A stretch of DNA of 20,666 nucleotides from an uncultured Eubacteriales bacterium. GTDB lineage: Bacteria > Bacillota > Clostridia > Oscillospirales > Acutalibacteraceae. A program made the position numbers and the translations under genes. Shown piece by piece: positions 20,378 to 20,666 of the stretch (its first letter is position 1; each line of letters begins with the position of its first letter). Under the pieces are notes generated by a model. The model was given only the letters and a program-made list of their open reading frames with translations. It did no database searches and was not told where the DNA came from. Where the stretch lies: positions 1-20,666 of the forward strand of contig CAKUBN010000041.1 of assembly GCA_934643185.1 (NCBI GenBank), in the 5' to 3' direction.

Positions 20378-20666
20378 TTAGCCCACCGCGGTTTCGGTGC
20401 GCTTAATGTACAGCGTCTGCGGCTTGGATACCGTCAGGCCATAGACTTTACGACCCTGCACCGCGCTGGCACCGATGAACTTTCCGGAGCCGTTGAGGTC
20501 CTGCAAATGCACGGGCACCTGCCACTCCATCACGCGGTGGCACCAGTTCGGGTGACCGGCGATAAACTCCGTGGTTGTATTTTTGCTCGCGACGCGCGTC
20601 GTGCTCTCGAAATCCCTGTTGTTGGACTCAAACACATTAACGCCCGCGATACGACCGATCACGCCC
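20378..20666 (-). CDS. Major capsid protein, C-terminal part only
   Basis: The frame is open to the right edge and the GTG near 20662 is probably an internal valine, so the gene starts outside the window. The visible 96 codons include GVIGRIAGVNVFESNN, a motif near the end of many phage coat proteins (G.IAG..VY.SNN), then GHPNWCHRVMEWQVPVHLQD, FIGASAVQGRKVYGL and KPQTLYIKRTETAVG. The position directly before the connector fits the major head protein. Whether it is of the HK97/P22-like or N4-gp56-like subgroup cannot be told from this fragment. Confidence 0.75.
   Translation of the reverse strand, partial: GVIGRIAGVNVFESNNRDFESTTRVASKNTTTEFIAGHPNWCHRVMEWQVPVHLQDLNGSGKFIGASAVQGRKVYGLTVSKPQTLYIKRTETAVG

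Larger units (their letters stand above)
6770..20666 (-). mobile_element. Siphovirus-type prophage, late region (continues past the right edge)
   Basis: From the tRNA-Thr fragment to the end of the window all large genes are on the minus strand. They follow the standard long-tailed phage order, capsid, connectors, tail tube, chaperones, tape measure, Dit, Tal, fibre, holin, tail accessory proteins and endolysin, with overlapping start/stop codons throughout. No terminase, portal, protease, integrase or repressor is seen; these should lie to the right. Whether the prophage can still be induced is uncertain: the head and tail genes look intact, but the lysis region holds two broken genes. Confidence 0.93.

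Overview
The window looks like a chromosome segment of a moderately GC-rich member of the Clostridia, probably a gut Oscillospiraceae/Ruminococcaceae-type bacterium. The reasons are strong AGGAGG-type ribosome sites, sigma-A-like promoters, a DUF11 protein of a kind I associate with Clostridia, a NahK-like sugar kinase, and a Firmicutes-style siphophage prophage. This placement is inference; there is no rRNA or other marker to fix the species.

Bases 1-6769 are bacterial. From the left: a Na+/phosphate cotransporter with a PhoU-like tail (minus strand, running off the left edge) preceded by three TT(A/T)ACA repeats like a PhoP box; a DUF11 protein (minus); a roughly 190-bp cluster of near-perfect hairpins including an 83-nt cloverleaf-like fold; an amidohydrolase with its own promoter (plus); a shared bidirectional terminator; an RmlD-like reductase and a NahK-like phosphotransferase (both minus) with a terminator between them and a palindrome over the -35 of the kinase promoter.

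At 6770-6819 lies the 3' part of a tRNA-Thr(GGT) gene, followed on its own strand by a terminator. The 5' part is absent. This is one attachment site of a prophage that fills the rest of the window and continues past the right edge. Its late genes are all on the minus strand, so they read right to left: major capsid protein (C-terminus only), Gp19/Gp15/Gp42-type connector, a head-closure protein fused in frame to an HK97-gp10-like protein, tail terminator, tail tube, tail chaperones G and G-T (through an A AAA AAC slippery site), tape measure, Dit, Tal, a DUF859 fibre, holin, a collagen-like tail protein, a tail-type protein carrying a tyrosine-phosphatase domain, a vestige of an amidase, a small frameshifted gene, and the amidase-SH3 endolysin. 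A strong terminator closes the operon.

Between that terminator and the attachment site is a 92-residue gene with its own promoter (a moron candidate). Back to back with it, a plus-strand promoter leads within about 20 bp to a terminator, so a tiny RNA is possible.

The most unusual items are the phosphatase domain inside a phage tail-type protein whose base composition changes within the gene, the head-closure/gp10 fusion, the debris of a second amidase in the lysis region, the divergent moron/small-RNA promoter pair beside the attachment site, and the hairpin cluster at 2795-2982.
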